A DNA stretch of 64,000 bases from Streptomyces sp. NBC_01016 (GTDB taxonomy: Bacteria > Actinomycetota > Actinomycetes > Streptomycetales > Streptomycetaceae). The stretch's first letter is position 1; each line of letters begins with the position of its first letter. Where the stretch lies: contig NZ_JAPEOQ010000001.1 of NCBI RefSeq assembly GCF_026341035.1, positions 248,001-312,000 of the forward strand, given 5' to 3'. The position numbers and the translations under genes were made by a program. Shown here piece by piece: positions 49,299-58,176 of the stretch. A model generated the notes under the pieces. The model saw only the letters and a program-made list of their open reading frames with translations, was not told the origin of the DNA and did no database searches.

Positions 49299-52200
49299 TG
49301 CTGGCTCCCGTCGGGGCGCTCATTGTCGGCGCCGTTGCCGTGGCCGTGCTGCTGCTCGTACGTCGGGTCGTACTGCGGGGGCTGGGGCTGAGGCATCTCG
49401 TACCCGCCTCCGTAGGCGTACGGGTCGTACTGGCCCGCCTGGTAGGGGTCGGCCTGCTGGTCGTACCCGTAGGCGCCGCCCTGGTACTGCTGCTCCCCCG
49501 CCGCGTACGTGCCGTACTCGGCGCCCGCGTAGCTGGGCTGGTCCCACTCCGCGTAGGTCTGCTGGTGCGGGAAGCCCGCCACCGGGACCTCCTCCGGAGG
49601 AGGAGGCATGTCGGCCCCGGGAACCGGCTGGGGCGCCGGCTCCGCCTGTGCCGCCTGCTCCGCCTCGGCCTGGGCGCGCAGTCGGCGGGCCCTTCGGCCG
49701 TCGCCCGCGAGGTCCTCCGCGGTCACCACGGGCTCGTCCGGCAGGTCGTCGTCGACGTTCTCGCGCCGGCCCGGCAGGGCGAGCACCACGAGGACGAGGG
49801 CGAGCGCGCCCTGCGCCCACAGCCAGGCGACGTGCGTGATCGGCGCGTCGTACGTGACGTCCAACGTGCCGCCCGATGAGGGCAGTTCGAAGCCCTGCGC
49901 CCAGCCGTCGACGGTGGTCTTCGTAAGAGGCGTGCCGTCCAGCGTCGCGGTCCAGCCCTCGGCGGACTGGTCGGCGAGGCGCAGGATGCGGCCCTCCTTG
50001 CCCTGCGGCACCTTCGTGTGCAGCTCGACGGGGCCCGCCGCGACCGGCACGGCCTCCTCCGCCGTGGAACCGGCGGAGGCGTTCGGTAGGACGACGGCCC
50101 GCGCCACCTGCCGGTCGACGCGCCACAGCGCCGTGCCGTCCTGCTGGCTGAGCCGGGTCAGGCCGGGCGTCGCGTCGAGGACGCGGCTCATCTCGCGCGG
50201 CGCACCGCCCCGTACGAGGACGTAGCGCACGGCGAAGCCGCCGAGCTGGTCGGCCTGGTCGGCGCCGGAGCCGGCGACCAGGTTGGCGACGACCTTGTCG
50301 AGCTTGGCGTTCTCGCCCGCGGCCTCGGTCAGCTCGCCGTCACCGAGACGCACGCCCGAGCCCCGCACCAGCGAGTACGCGACGTCGCCCGTGGAGCCGT
50401 CCATGACGAGCGTGCGGGCCTGGTCACGGGTGCCGGCCTCCTCGGCGACGAACGCGGGCACCTGCACCGGGTCGCGCCGCTCGACGGGCCCGTCGGCGCC
50501 GCCGATCATCCAGCCCGCGGCGAGCAGCACAGGGCCCGCCGCCGCGGCGAACGCGATGAGCGCGGCCACCGGCTGACGCCAGCCGAAGCTCTGCTCGGCC
50601 ACGCGCGAGCGCGCGCCGTCGGCGCCGAGCGCGGCAGCGGCCAGGAGCGCGATGCCGTAGACGAGGGTGGCGGGTCCTGCCCACGCCGAACCGTTCGACA
50701 GGGCCGCGAAGACGAGTGCCACGACGGCGACGGACCAGGAGGCGACGATCGCGCGGCGGCGCTCGTGGCGCAGCAGGGCGGCCAGCGCCGCGAGGACGAT
50801 ACCGACGAGCAGCAGGCTGCCCGTGGTCCCGGCGCCGCCCGGCGACGCGCCGAGCAGTCCGAGCCCGGTCGCGGAGCCCGCCCCGTACGGGATTCCGGCC
50901 TCCTTGAAGAAGCCGAACGGGAGCAGCGAGAGGGACCACGGAGCGAGCATCAGCAGCGGCGTGCCGAGCACGGCCAGAAAACGCAGCCCGTAGGCGGTGA
51001 TGTCGGAACGCCGCACTACAAGGAGGGCGATGCCGAGGACGAGCGCGATCGGCCACACGATCGGCGTGAAGGCCGTCGTGATCGTGAGCAGCAGCGCGTA
51101 CGCCCAGGTGGCCCGCCAGCTGCCGCGCCCGCCCTGAGTGTGTGTCAGGCCCGAAGCGGCGAGACCCGCGCGCGCGAGAAGCGGCAGCAGGATCGCAAGG
51201 ACCGCGGTGCCGATGCGGCCGCCCGCGAGGGCGCCCGTGACGGCGGGCAGGAAGGCGTACGCGACGGCCGCCCACGCGCGCAGCAGGCGCGAGGTGACGA
51301 GCGGCCTGGACGCGAAGTACGCGGTGAAACCGGCGAGCGGCACCGAGCCGACGAGCAGCGCGGTGACCGCGAGCCCGGTGGAGCCGAACAGCACGGAGGC
51401 GAGGGTGGCGAGCAGCGCGAGATACGGGGGCGCAGCCTGGGTGCCGCCCGTACTGGTGGCGTGCCAGGCGTCGACGTACCGCGCCCACAGCTCGGACGCG
51501 TCGGCGGGAGCCGGCAGCAGCGCACCGCCCGCGAGCGCTCCGCCGCCCAACAGCCCTCTACAGGCGATGAGGGAGACGAAGAGCAGCACCACCAGGAGCA
51601 TCGGTCCGGGGTTGCGGGCGATGCGCTTGAGGCGCGCGAACCGCTCGACCCGGACGAATTCGGCGTCGTCGGGCGACACGAGGCCACCGCCACCGTGCCG
51701 GCCCGCCCTGGCGGTCTCCGGGTCGGAGCCTTCGAAGAGGCTCCCCGCCACCTGCTCGACGGTGAGCCGCACCGTCGCGCCCGGCGGCGGGAACAGCGGG
51801 CGCAGCTCCTTGGGGTCGACGACGCCGTTGCCGCGCTGCCTACGGGCGGCGAGAATCCGCCCCGGCCGCAGCAGCGTCGCCAGCAGACCGGTGATCTCGT
51901 CGAAGGCCTGTCCCGGCACCTTGCCGACGAGGTACGCGAGCGTACGGAGCAGCGTGCCGAACACGAGGCGGAGCAGGGCCCACGGAAGGGCCGCCCCGCG
52001 CGCGTTGGCCAGCAGCGTGTAGACGGCGCCCGCCTTGTCGACCTTGTGCGGCGACGTGGCGGTGCGGCCGACACAGTCGACGGTGCGGCGCTCGCGGGAG
52101 GCGGCCTCGGCGTGCCGCACGACGGCTTCGGGGGCGACGACGACCCGGTGGCCCGCTGCGTGGGCGCGCCAGCACAGGTCGACGTCGTCACGCATCAGCG

Positions 52201-52984
52201 GCAGCCTGCGGTCGAAGCCGCCGAGCTGCTCGAAGACATCACGCCGGATCAGCATGCCGGCGGTGGACACGGACAGCACGGGCCGCACATGGTCGTGCTG
52301 CCCCTGGTCCTGCTCGCGGCGGTCGAGGCCGGTCCAGCGGCGCCCGGAGTGGGCGATGGAGACGCCGACCTCGAGCAGCTGCCTGCGGTCGTACCAGCCG
52401 CGCAGCTTGGGGCCGACGATCGCGACGTCGCTGCCGGCCTCGCGCTCCCTCTCGACGACGCGCAGCATCTGGGCGAGCGCGTCGGGATCGGGCGCACAGT
52501 CGTCGTGCAGCAGCCACAGCCACTGCTCGGGTTCGCCGTGCGGCAGGTCCGGCATGTCGTACGCGTCGTCGCGCCAGGAGCGGCTGACGGGATCCCAGCC
52601 GCTGGGGCGCTTCAGGTACGGCAGCTCTTCGGGGGTGAGGACGCCCGCGCTGCGCACGGCTTCCTCGACGGCCTGGCCGAAGCCGGTGCGGCGCGCGAGG
52701 TGCAGAACGCGGTCGTCACCGATGGCCTGCGCGACGAGCGCGGCGGAGTCGTCGGCGCTGCCGGTGTCGGCCGCCATCGCGTTCTGTACGGGGCGCTCCT
52801 GGGAGAGCAGTCCTGTCAGAACGTCGGGCAGCCAGCGCGCTCCGTCGTGCGAGACGACGACGGCGGTGACGACATGCCTGGGGAACTCGGGGGCGCTGCT
52901 CGGGTCGACCCCTGCTGCGGGCCCCGGGTTGAACGCGGCGGCGGCAGTACCGAATTGGCCTGCCGAGTGGCTGTGCACGGACAT
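49295..52984 (-). CDS. Giant membrane glycosyltransferase (GT2 domain plus multi-TM plus extracytoplasmic region)
   Basis: 1229 residues. The N-terminal GT2 domain (about 35-320) has 'VVTAVVVSHDGARWLPDVL', a 'LLHDDCAPDPDALAQML' metal/nucleotide site and 'LPLMRDDVDLCWRAHAAGHRV'. About 12-14 membrane segments cover 460-860, then an extracytoplasmic domain (870-1080), a final membrane segment and a cytoplasmic Pro/Gln/Tyr-rich tail ('QYQGGAYGYDQQADPYQAG'). Likely transfers a sugar from a nucleotide or lipid donor to a wall polymer; substrate unknown. It is coupled to DUF5719 by a 4-bp overlap and sits next to whiB. Confidence 0.88.
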   Translation of the reverse strand: MSVHSHSAGQFGTAAAAFNPGPAAGVDPSSAPEFPRHVVTAVVVSHDGARWLPDVLTGLLSQERPVQNAMAADTGSADDSAALVAQAIGDDRVLHLARRTGFGQAVEEAVRSAGVLTPEELPYLKRPSGWDPVSRSWRDDAYDMPDLPHGEPEQWLWLLHDDCAPDPDALAQMLRVVEREREAGSDVAIVGPKLRGWYDRRQLLEVGVSIAHSGRRWTGLDRREQDQGQHDHVRPVLSVSTAGMLIRRDVFEQLGGFDRRLPLMRDDVDLCWRAHAAGHRVVVAPEAVVRHAEAASRERRTVDCVGRTATSPHKVDKAGAVYTLLANARGAALPWALLRLVFGTLLRTLAYLVGKVPGQAFDEITGLLATLLRPGRILAARRQRGNGVVDPKELRPLFPPPGATVRLTVEQVAGSLFEGSDPETARAGRHGGGGLVSPDDAEFVRVERFARLKRIARNPGPMLLVVLLFVSLIACRGLLGGGALAGGALLPAPADASELWARYVDAWHATSTGGTQAAPPYLALLATLASVLFGSTGLAVTALLVGSVPLAGFTAYFASRPLVTSRLLRAWAAVAYAFLPAVTGALAGGRIGTAVLAILLPLLARAGLAASGLTHTQGGRGSWRATWAYALLLTITTAFTPIVWPIALVLGIALLVVRRSDITAYGLRFLAVLGTPLLMLAPWSLSLLPFGFFKEAGIPYGAGSATGLGLLGASPGGAGTTGSLLLVGIVLAALAALLRHERRRAIVASWSVAVVALVFAALSNGSAWAGPATLVYGIALLAAAALGADGARSRVAEQSFGWRQPVAALIAFAAAAGPVLLAAGWMIGGADGPVERRDPVQVPAFVAEEAGTRDQARTLVMDGSTGDVAYSLVRGSGVRLGDGELTEAAGENAKLDKVVANLVAGSGADQADQLGGFAVRYVLVRGGAPREMSRVLDATPGLTRLSQQDGTALWRVDRQVARAVVLPNASAGSTAEEAVPVAAGPVELHTKVPQGKEGRILRLADQSAEGWTATLDGTPLTKTTVDGWAQGFELPSSGGTLDVTYDAPITHVAWLWAQGALALVLVVLALPGRRENVDDDLPDEPVVTAEDLAGDGRRARRLRAQAEAEQAAQAEPAPQPVPGADMPPPPEEVPVAGFPHQQTYAEWDQPSYAGAEYGTYAAGEQQYQGGAYGYDQQADPYQAGQYDPYAYGGGYEMPQPQPPQYDPTYEQQHGHGNGADNERPDGSQQ

Positions 52985-53144
52985 CGAGGTACGGGCCCCG
53001 GTTCGTTGGACTGCGGTGGACGCCCGCGCCCGATGGGGACACGGTGGCGTCCGGGACGGGGCCCCACACTAACGGCTGCCAACAACAGCGACCCGCCGCC
53101 TGTGGACAACCACTGGCAGCGGGCCGGAAAGCACCGCACATCTC

Positions 53145-53198
53145 GGGCGACGACGGGAGTTCGAGAACAGGCCCCAGGCCTGATCCGAACGACAGGCC
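53145..53198. mobile_element. MITE-like remnant, copy 3, ending at the whiB stop codon
   Basis: GGGCGACGACGGGAGT (53145-53160) equals the right arm of copy 1, followed by a decayed end (AACAGGCC, 53166-53173). A second end-like sequence, GATCCGAACGACAGGCC, runs to CTAG (53199-53202), which contains the whiB TAG stop codon. No left end is recognisable upstream, so this is a truncated or compound copy. Confidence 0.65.
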
Positions 53199-53462
53199 CT
53201 AGACAGCGGCCTTCTTCAGTCGGCGGCGCTCGCGCTCGGAGAGGCCGCCCCAGATTCCGAAGCGTTCGTCGTTGGCGAGCGCGTATTCGAGGCACTCGGA
53301 GCGGACCTCACACGCGAGGCAGACCTTCTTGGCCTCTCTCGTGGAGCCGCCCTTCTCCGGGAAGAAGGATTCGGGGTCGGTCTGGGCGCACAGCGCGCGC
53401 TCCTGCCAGCCGAGTTCTTCTTCCGCGTCCTCGACCAGCAGATCCTGAAACGACTCGGTCAT
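53199..53462 (-). CDS. whiB: Sporulation regulator WhiB
   Basis: 87 residues, the founder WhiB protein. Four cysteines bind a [4Fe-4S] cluster: Cys25, Cys48, Cys51, Cys57 ('ERALCAQTDPESFFPEKGGS', 'KKVCLACEVRSEC'). The Wbl turn 'GIWGGLSERERRRLKKA' is at about 69-85. It works with WhiA to activate genes for the switch from aerial growth to sporulation septation. It is almost identical to the S. coelicolor sequence I remember. Upstream is a promoter candidate at 53536-53565; the TAG stop lies in CTAG at the edge of a MITE-like remnant. Confidence 0.97.
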   Translation of the reverse strand: MTESFQDLLVEDAEEELGWQERALCAQTDPESFFPEKGGSTREAKKVCLACEVRSECLEYALANDERFGIWGGLSERERRRLKKAAV

Positions 53463-54074
53463 AGTGCGCCCCTCGTCTGTCCGTGCGTCCCCGTGATGTT
53501 GCCGTTACCGATTTCGGCTGAACGACACGAGTGAAATTACAAGTGTGCCGATCCGGGGCAGTCAAGCCGAGATCTGCTATTGGGCCCGTTATTCACTCTG
53601 CGGAACCAAGGCTATGCGGAAAGTGTTCAAATCGCCAAAAACCATGACACTTGCCCGCGGCTCATGCGGAGCCGGCCGCACTCCATGCAGTCACCCCTCC
53701 TTCGATGAACCGCTACAAGGAAGGACGCCGCAAAGATCACTGCCGTTCCGACGTTTGCACGCCTGGTTGCTGCGCCACATGTCCCGAGGCCTCGCTGCAC
53801 AAACCTTTCGCCTGCCAAGGACACCGGATGAGGTGAACCATATTCCACAATCCGGACATTGGGTTGACAACAAGGGCATGACCCGCTGTCCTGTTGGGCA
53901 TGCTCGCGATTTCGGCACCCTCGACGACCCGCACCGCCGGGTCCGTTCGCGTTGCCCTCGCGTGTTGTTGCTGTTCCAGCTGTTGAGTCGTTGAGCCTGT
54001 CGGCTCCGACCACGCTTCTTCTCATCTCAGTACGGCTCTGTGCACCGCACTCCCTTGAGGAACACCACCACCCC
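53463..54074. promoter_or_regulatory. Divergent control region whiB / cysteine dioxygenase
   Basis: 612 bp without a secure gene. Minus-strand whiB promoter candidate: TTGACT (53560-53565), 18 nt, TGTAAT (53536-53541), giving a leader of about 65 nt. GACAC, the core of the WhiA site, is at 53524-53528. The right part holds a short open reading frame at 53878-53994 in the putative leader of the dioxygenase gene. Nothing else is recognisable between 53580 and 53870. Confidence 0.45.
53878..53994 (+). CDS. Possible 38-residue leader peptide upstream of cysteine dioxygenase
   Basis: ATG at 53878, TGA at 53992-53994, 80 bp before the dioxygenase ATG. It begins 'MTRCPVGHAR' and ends in an Arg/Leu-rich stretch with a second Cys. 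The ribosome site (ACAAGGGC) is weak. Cysteine-containing leader peptides precede several sulfur genes in actinobacteria, which makes this worth listing, but coding is unproven. Confidence 0.2.
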   Translation: MTRCPVGHARDFGTLDDPHRRVRSRCPRVLLLFQLLSR

Positions 54075-54614
54075 ATGAACAGCGACAGCGACCTCCAGAT
54101 CGCCGGCGACATCCTCGAAGTACCGCACCTGCTGCAGCCCGTCCGGGAGCACCCCGGGACGGTGGCCGAATTCGTCGGTCTCGCGCGCTCCATCGCGGCC
54201 GACCGCTCCCAGTGGGAGCACCTCGTCGAGTACGACGCCACGACCCGCTGGTACCACCGCCTGCGCACAGGACCCGGCTACGAGGTGTGGCTCCTGTCGT
54301 GGGTGCCGGGCCAGGGCAGCGGGCTGCACGACCACGGCGGGTCCTCCGGCGTACTGACGCTGCTGCAGGGCGAACTGACGGAACGTACGGAAGGGGGCGT
54401 GCGGGCACTCGGCACCGGCGCGCAGCGGGTTTTCGCGCCCGGTTACGCCCACGAGGTCGTCAACGACTCCCTGGAACCCGCGGTCAGCCTGCACGTCTAC
54501 TTCCCCGGCCTGACCCGGATGCCCATGCACCCCCACGCCGCCGACTCCGCCCTGGCAGCGGGGACCCCCTCCCCGACCTGCTCGGTCGCCGAAGGCACCG
54601 GCGCCACTGTCTGA
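54075..54614 (+). CDS. Cysteine dioxygenase family protein
   Basis: 179 residues, a cupin. It oxidises cysteine (or a related thiol) to the sulfinate with Fe(II). The three-His iron site is visible: His85 and His87 in 'GSGLHDHGGSSGVL', His126 in 'PGYAHEVVN'. 'VWLLSWVPGQ' is typical of the bacterial type I group. The ATG at 54075 was chosen because the family N-terminus starts here; the frame extends upstream without support. Gene order whiB-CDO-cofD matches Streptomyces. Confidence 0.9.
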   Translation: MNSDSDLQIAGDILEVPHLLQPVREHPGTVAEFVGLARSIAADRSQWEHLVEYDATTRWYHRLRTGPGYEVWLLSWVPGQGSGLHDHGGSSGVLTLLQGELTERTEGGVRALGTGAQRVFAPGYAHEVVNDSLEPAVSLHVYFPGLTRMPMHPHAADSALAAGTPSPTCSVAEGTGATV

Positions 54615-54657
54615 GACCGGCCGACGCGTTGTCAGAGGTGCCTGAGATGCTGGGCAC

Positions 54658-55629
54658 ATGCGCATTGTGGTTCTGGCAGGCGGCATCGGTGGTGCCCGGT
54701 TCCTTCGCGGTCTCAAGCAGGCCGCGCCGGACGGTGCGGCCATCACGGTCATCGGCAACACCGGGGACGACATCCACCTCTTCGGTCTGAAGGTCTGTCC
54801 GGACCTCGACACGGTGATGTACACGCTGGGCGGCGGCATCAACGAGGAGCAGGGCTGGGGACGTACGGACGAGGCGTTCACGGTCAAGGAGGAGCTCGCG
54901 GCGTACGGGGTCGGACCCAAGTGGTTCGGGCTCGGCGACCGGGACTTCGCGACCCACATCGTCCGTACGCAGATGCTGGCCGCGGGCTACCCGCTCAGCG
55001 CGGTCACCGAGGCCCTGTGCGAGCGGTGGCAGCCGGGCGTGCGGCTCCTGCCCATGTCGGACGACCGCGTGGAGACGCACGTGGCGGTCGATGTGGACGG
55101 CGAGCGCAAGGCCGTGCACTTCCAGGAGTACTGGGTGAAGCTGCGCGCCTCCGTGGACGCGCAGGCCGTGGTGCCGGTCGGCGCCCAGGAGGCGAAGCCC
55201 GCGCCGGGCGTCCTGGAGGCCATCGCCGAGGCCGACGTGATCATCTTCCCGCCGTCGAACCCCGTGGTGAGCGTCGGGACGATCCTGGCGGTCCCCGGGA
55301 TCCGGGAGGCCATCGCCGAGTCCGACGCCCCCGTCATCGGGCTCTCGCCGATCGTCGGTGACGCCCCGGTGCGCGGCATGGCCGACAAGGTGCTCGCGGC
55401 CGTGGGCGTCGAGTCCAGCGCGGCCGCCGTCGCCGAGCACTACGGCGTGGGGCTGCTCGACGGCTGGCTGGTCGACACCGTGGACGAGAAGGCCGTGGAG
55501 CGGGTCGAGGCGGCCGGGATCCCGTGCCGGGCCGTGCCGCTGATGATGACGGACCCCGTGGAGGGCACCGCCGCCGCGGAGATGGCGCGCGAGGCGCTGA
55601 AGCTCGCGGAGGAGGTGCGGGGCGCGTGA
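54658..55629 (+). CDS. cofD: 2-phospho-L-lactate/phosphoenolpyruvate transferase (F420 biosynthesis)
   Basis: 323 residues, FbiA type. It transfers a phospholactyl or PEP-derived moiety to Fo, forming (dehydro)F420-0. Signatures are '[19 protein letters not shown]', '[27 protein letters not shown]' (in part), '[14 protein letters not shown]' and '[13 protein letters not shown]'. It overlaps fbiB by 4 bp (GTGA), so the two steps are translated together. Confidence 0.95.
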   Translation: MRIVVLAGGIGGARFLRGLKQAAPDGAAITVIGNTGDDIHLFGLKVCPDLDTVMYTLGGGINEEQGWGRTDEAFTVKEELAAYGVGPKWFGLGDRDFATHIVRTQMLAAGYPLSAVTEALCERWQPGVRLLPMSDDRVETHVAVDVDGERKAVHFQEYWVKLRASVDAQAVVPVGAQEAKPAPGVLEAIAEADVIIFPPSNPVVSVGTILAVPGIREAIAESDAPVIGLSPIVGDAPVRGMADKVLAAVGVESSAAAVAEHYGVGLLDGWLVDTVDEKAVERVEAAGIPCRAVPLMMTDPVEGTAAAEMAREALKLAEEVRGA

Positions 55630-56933
55630 CCGGAACCCCGGGCTTTCGCGCGTGGGCCCTCCCCGGCATTCCCGAGGTACGGGAGGGCGACGACATCGCG
55701 AAGCTGATCGTCGCCGCCGAGCCGGGGCTCGTCGACGGTGACGTACTGCTCGTCACCTCGAAGATCGTCAGCAAGGCCGAGGGCCGCGTGATGCTGGCCG
55801 ACGACCGGGAGGCCGCGATCGACGCCGAGACCGTACGGGTCGTGGCGCGGCGCGGCACGCTGCGGATCGTCGAGAACAAGCTGGGGCTCGTGATGGCCGC
55901 GGCAGGGGTCGACGCCTCGAACACCCCTGCCGGGACGGTGCTGTTGCTGCCCGAGGATCCGGACACCTCGGCGGCCGCGATCCGGGACGGCGTGCGGGAC
56001 GCGCTCGGAGTGGACGTCGGGGTCGTCGTCACCGACACCTTCGGCAGGCCGTGGCGGAACGGGCTGACGGATGTCGCCATCGGGGCGGCAGGCGTGCGCG
56101 TACTCGACGACCTGCGGGGCGGCACGGACGCGTACGGGAATCCGCTCAGCGCCACCGTGGTGGCCACCGCCGACGAGCTGGCGGCCGCGGGTGACCTCGT
56201 GAAGGGGAAGGCCGGCGGTCTCCCGGTCGCCGTGGTGCGCGGGCTCGACGCGGCCGCGGCCGAGGGTGAACAGGGCGGATCCGCAAGGGAGTTGGTGCGG
56301 GTCGCACGCGACGACATGTTCCGACTCGGCACGTCGGAGGCGGTACGGGAGGCCGTGACGCAGCGGCGGACCGTGCGGGCGTTCACCGACGAACCGGTCG
56401 ACCCGGGGGCCGTGCGGCGGGCCGTCGCCGCGGCCGTCACGGCGCCCGCGCCGCATCACACGACGCCGTGGCGGTTCGTGCTCCTGGAGTCGGAGGAGTC
56501 GCGGACGCGGCTGCTCGACGCGATGCGGGACGCGTGGGTTGCTGATTTGCGGCGGGACGGGAAGAGCGAGGAGTCGATCGCGAAGCGGGTGCGGCGCGGG
56601 GATGTGCTCCGTAACGCGCCCTACCTGGTGGTGCCTTGTCTCGTGATGGACGGGTCGCACACGTACGGGGACGCGCGGCGGGATGCCGCCGAGCGGGAGA
56701 TGTTCGTGGTGGCCACCGGGGCCGGGGTGCAGAACTTCCTGGTCGCCCTGGCCGGGGAGCGGCTCGGGTCCGCGTGGGTCTCGTCGACCATGTTCTGCCG
56801 GGATGTCGTGCGGGACGTGCTCGGGCTGCCTCAGGCGTGGGACCCGATGGGGGCCGTCGCGGTGGGGCATGCGGCGGGGGCGCCGGGGGTGCGGCCGGAG
56901 CGGAGCGTCTCCGACTTCGTGGAGGTTCGGTAG
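55626..56933 (+). CDS. fbiB: F420-0:gamma-glutamyl ligase / nitroreductase-like fusion FbiB
   Basis: 435 residues from GTG at 55626. The N-terminal CofE domain (about 1-245) adds glutamates to F420-0: '[16 protein letters not shown]', '[20 protein letters not shown]'. The C-terminal FMN-binding nitroreductase-like domain (about 260-435) reduces dehydro-F420-0: '[24 protein letters not shown]' (in part), 'PWRFVLLE', '[11 protein letters not shown]'. The two-domain form is the actinobacterial rule. The last 7 codons with the stop are duplicated downstream at 56951-56971. Confidence 0.95.
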   Translation: MTGTPGFRAWALPGIPEVREGDDIAKLIVAAEPGLVDGDVLLVTSKIVSKAEGRVMLADDREAAIDAETVRVVARRGTLRIVENKLGLVMAAAGVDASNTPAGTVLLLPEDPDTSAAAIRDGVRDALGVDVGVVVTDTFGRPWRNGLTDVAIGAAGVRVLDDLRGGTDAYGNPLSATVVATADELAAAGDLVKGKAGGLPVAVVRGLDAAAAEGEQGGSARELVRVARDDMFRLGTSEAVREAVTQRRTVRAFTDEPVDPGAVRRAVAAAVTAPAPHHTTPWRFVLLESEESRTRLLDAMRDAWVADLRRDGKSEESIAKRVRRGDVLRNAPYLVVPCLVMDGSHTYGDARRDAAEREMFVVATGAGVQNFLVALAGERLGSAWVSSTMFCRDVVRDVLGLPQAWDPMGAVAVGHAAGAPGVRPERSVSDFVEVR

Positions 56934-56971
56934 GGGCGGTCGGCCGCCCGGACTTCGTGGAGGTTCGGTAG
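56913..56971. repeat. Duplication of the fbiB 3' end including its stop
   Basis: An identical 21-bp segment (starting GACTTCGTGGAGGTTCGG and ending with TAG) occurs at 56913-56933 and 56951-56971, period 38 bp, with GGCCGCCCG shared in the spacer. The first copy encodes the FbiB terminus 'DFVEVR'. Confidence 0.85.
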
Positions 56972-57005
56972 GCCGCCCGGTCGCTGTGGTGGCGGGCGCG
57001 TTGGC

Positions 57006-58037
57006 TCACCACTCCGCGATGTTCACCCTGCGCATCTTGGGTTGCCTGCGCGGTGGTGAGACGCCGCTGAGCATGATCAGGCGGGCCGCCCGGTGGCGCT
57101 GGCCCGCGTACGGGGCCAGGAGTTCCAGCATGTCCTCGTCCGTCGCGTCCCTGTTGGCCGCGAGGGCGTAGCCGACGATGCCGGGCAGGTGCAGATCGCC
57201 CGTCGTCACCTCGTCCGGGGCGCCGTGCGTGCGCTGGACCGTCTCCGCGGAGGTCCAGGGGCCGATGCCGGGGACCAGTTCCAGACGGGCGCGGGCCGCC
57301 GCGGGCTCCATCTGTGCCGCCTCCTCAAGGCGGCGGGCCACCTTTGCGGACCTGATGATCGTCGCGGCGCGCTTGTTGTCCACGCCTGCCTTGTGCCACT
57401 CCCAGGACGGGATCAGCGCCCACGTGCGGGGGTCCGGCATCACGCGCATGCGCAGTTCTTCGCCGGCCGGGCCCGGGGCCGGTTCGCCGTACTTGTTCAG
57501 GAGCAGGCGCCAGGCGCGGTACGCCTCGTCCGTCGTGACCTTCTGTTCCAGGATCGACGGGATCAGGGACTCGAGGATCAGGCCCGTGCGGGTGAGGCGG
57601 AGGCCGGGGCGGCGGCGGGTCGTCTGTGCGACGAGGCGGTGGCGGGGTTCGAAGGCGGTGGGGTCGTCCGACTCACCGAGCAGGTGCGGGAGTTGGGACA
57701 GGAACCAGGTGGCGCCCGGTCCCCAGGCGTGTGCCTCGACGGTTGTCGTGTCGGGGTGGTGGGTTACGCGGAGTGTGGCCGGGCCCTCCGGGGTGCGGCT
57801 GGCTCTCCACAGGGCGCCGGTCGGCGTGGTGCGGAAGGTGGGGTCGGCCGGGCCGCGGCGCAGGGGGCCGAGGGTGAGGCCGAGGTGGAGGGGGGCTTCG
57901 GGGGTGTGGGTGTGCGTGTGAACGGTTGGGGTGGTGGGGGGCGCCGGGGTGGGGGTGGGTACGCGGGTTTCGCCGCCACGCACGGTTGTGCGGGTGGGTG
58001 GGGGTTGCGTACGGGGGGCGTATCGGCGGCCGGCCAC
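57006..58037 (-). CDS. HhH-GPD DNA glycosylase (AlkA-like 3-methyladenine glycosylase)
   Basis: 343 residues from GTG at 58035-58037 with GAAGGA 4 nt upstream. The helix-hairpin-helix is 'LELVPGIGPWTSAETV', followed by the catalytic Asp in 'GDLHLPGIVGYAL'. 'LIPSILEQKVTTDEAYRAWRLL' is the conserved DNA-binding part. It removes alkylated bases in base-excision repair. The N-terminal 75 residues are Pro/Thr-rich with 'HTHTHT', and poorly conserved. A longer frame to 58145 is unlikely since it runs into a dispersed repeat. Confidence 0.87.
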   Translation of the reverse strand: MAGRRYAPRTQPPPTRTTVRGGETRVPTPTPAPPTTPTVHTHTHTPEAPLHLGLTLGPLRRGPADPTFRTTPTGALWRASRTPEGPATLRVTHHPDTTTVEAHAWGPGATWFLSQLPHLLGESDDPTAFEPRHRLVAQTTRRRPGLRLTRTGLILESLIPSILEQKVTTDEAYRAWRLLLNKYGEPAPGPAGEELRMRVMPDPRTWALIPSWEWHKAGVDNKRAATIIRSAKVARRLEEAAQMEPAAARARLELVPGIGPWTSAETVQRTHGAPDEVTTGDLHLPGIVGYALAANRDATDEDMLELLAPYAGQRHRAARLIMLSGVSPPRRQPKMRRVNIAEW

Positions 58038-58110
58038 GGGGTCCTTCGTGTGGGGCGGGTGGGTCTTCGAGGGTAGGGGGTTTTCTTCCCCGACCCGCCC
58101 CTTCCCGGAA

Positions 58111-58164
58111 CTGGGGGCTCTGCCCCCCAGACCCCCGCGCCTCAATCGCCGGCGGGGCTTGAAA
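58111..58164 (+). repeat. Dispersed repeat, copy C
   Basis: CTGGGGGCTCTGCCCCCCAG hairpin (58111-58130), then CTCAATCGCCGGCGGGGCTT (58141-58160). Same order and spacing as copy B at 43247-43295; it ends 12 bp after the ManC-like gene's stop end (58177). Confidence 0.75.
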
Positions 58165-58176
58165 TGCGAAGCAGCC

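Noticed and set aside
50765..53464. An 899-codon open frame antisense to the glycosyltransferase and whiB
   Set aside because: Arg/Gly-rich shadow frame with no recognisable domain; both minus-strand genes are secure.
53560..53620. BldD operator in front of whiB, suggested by two AGTGA pentamers
   Set aside because: The half-sites are about 60 bp apart and do not form the compact palindrome BldD recognises.
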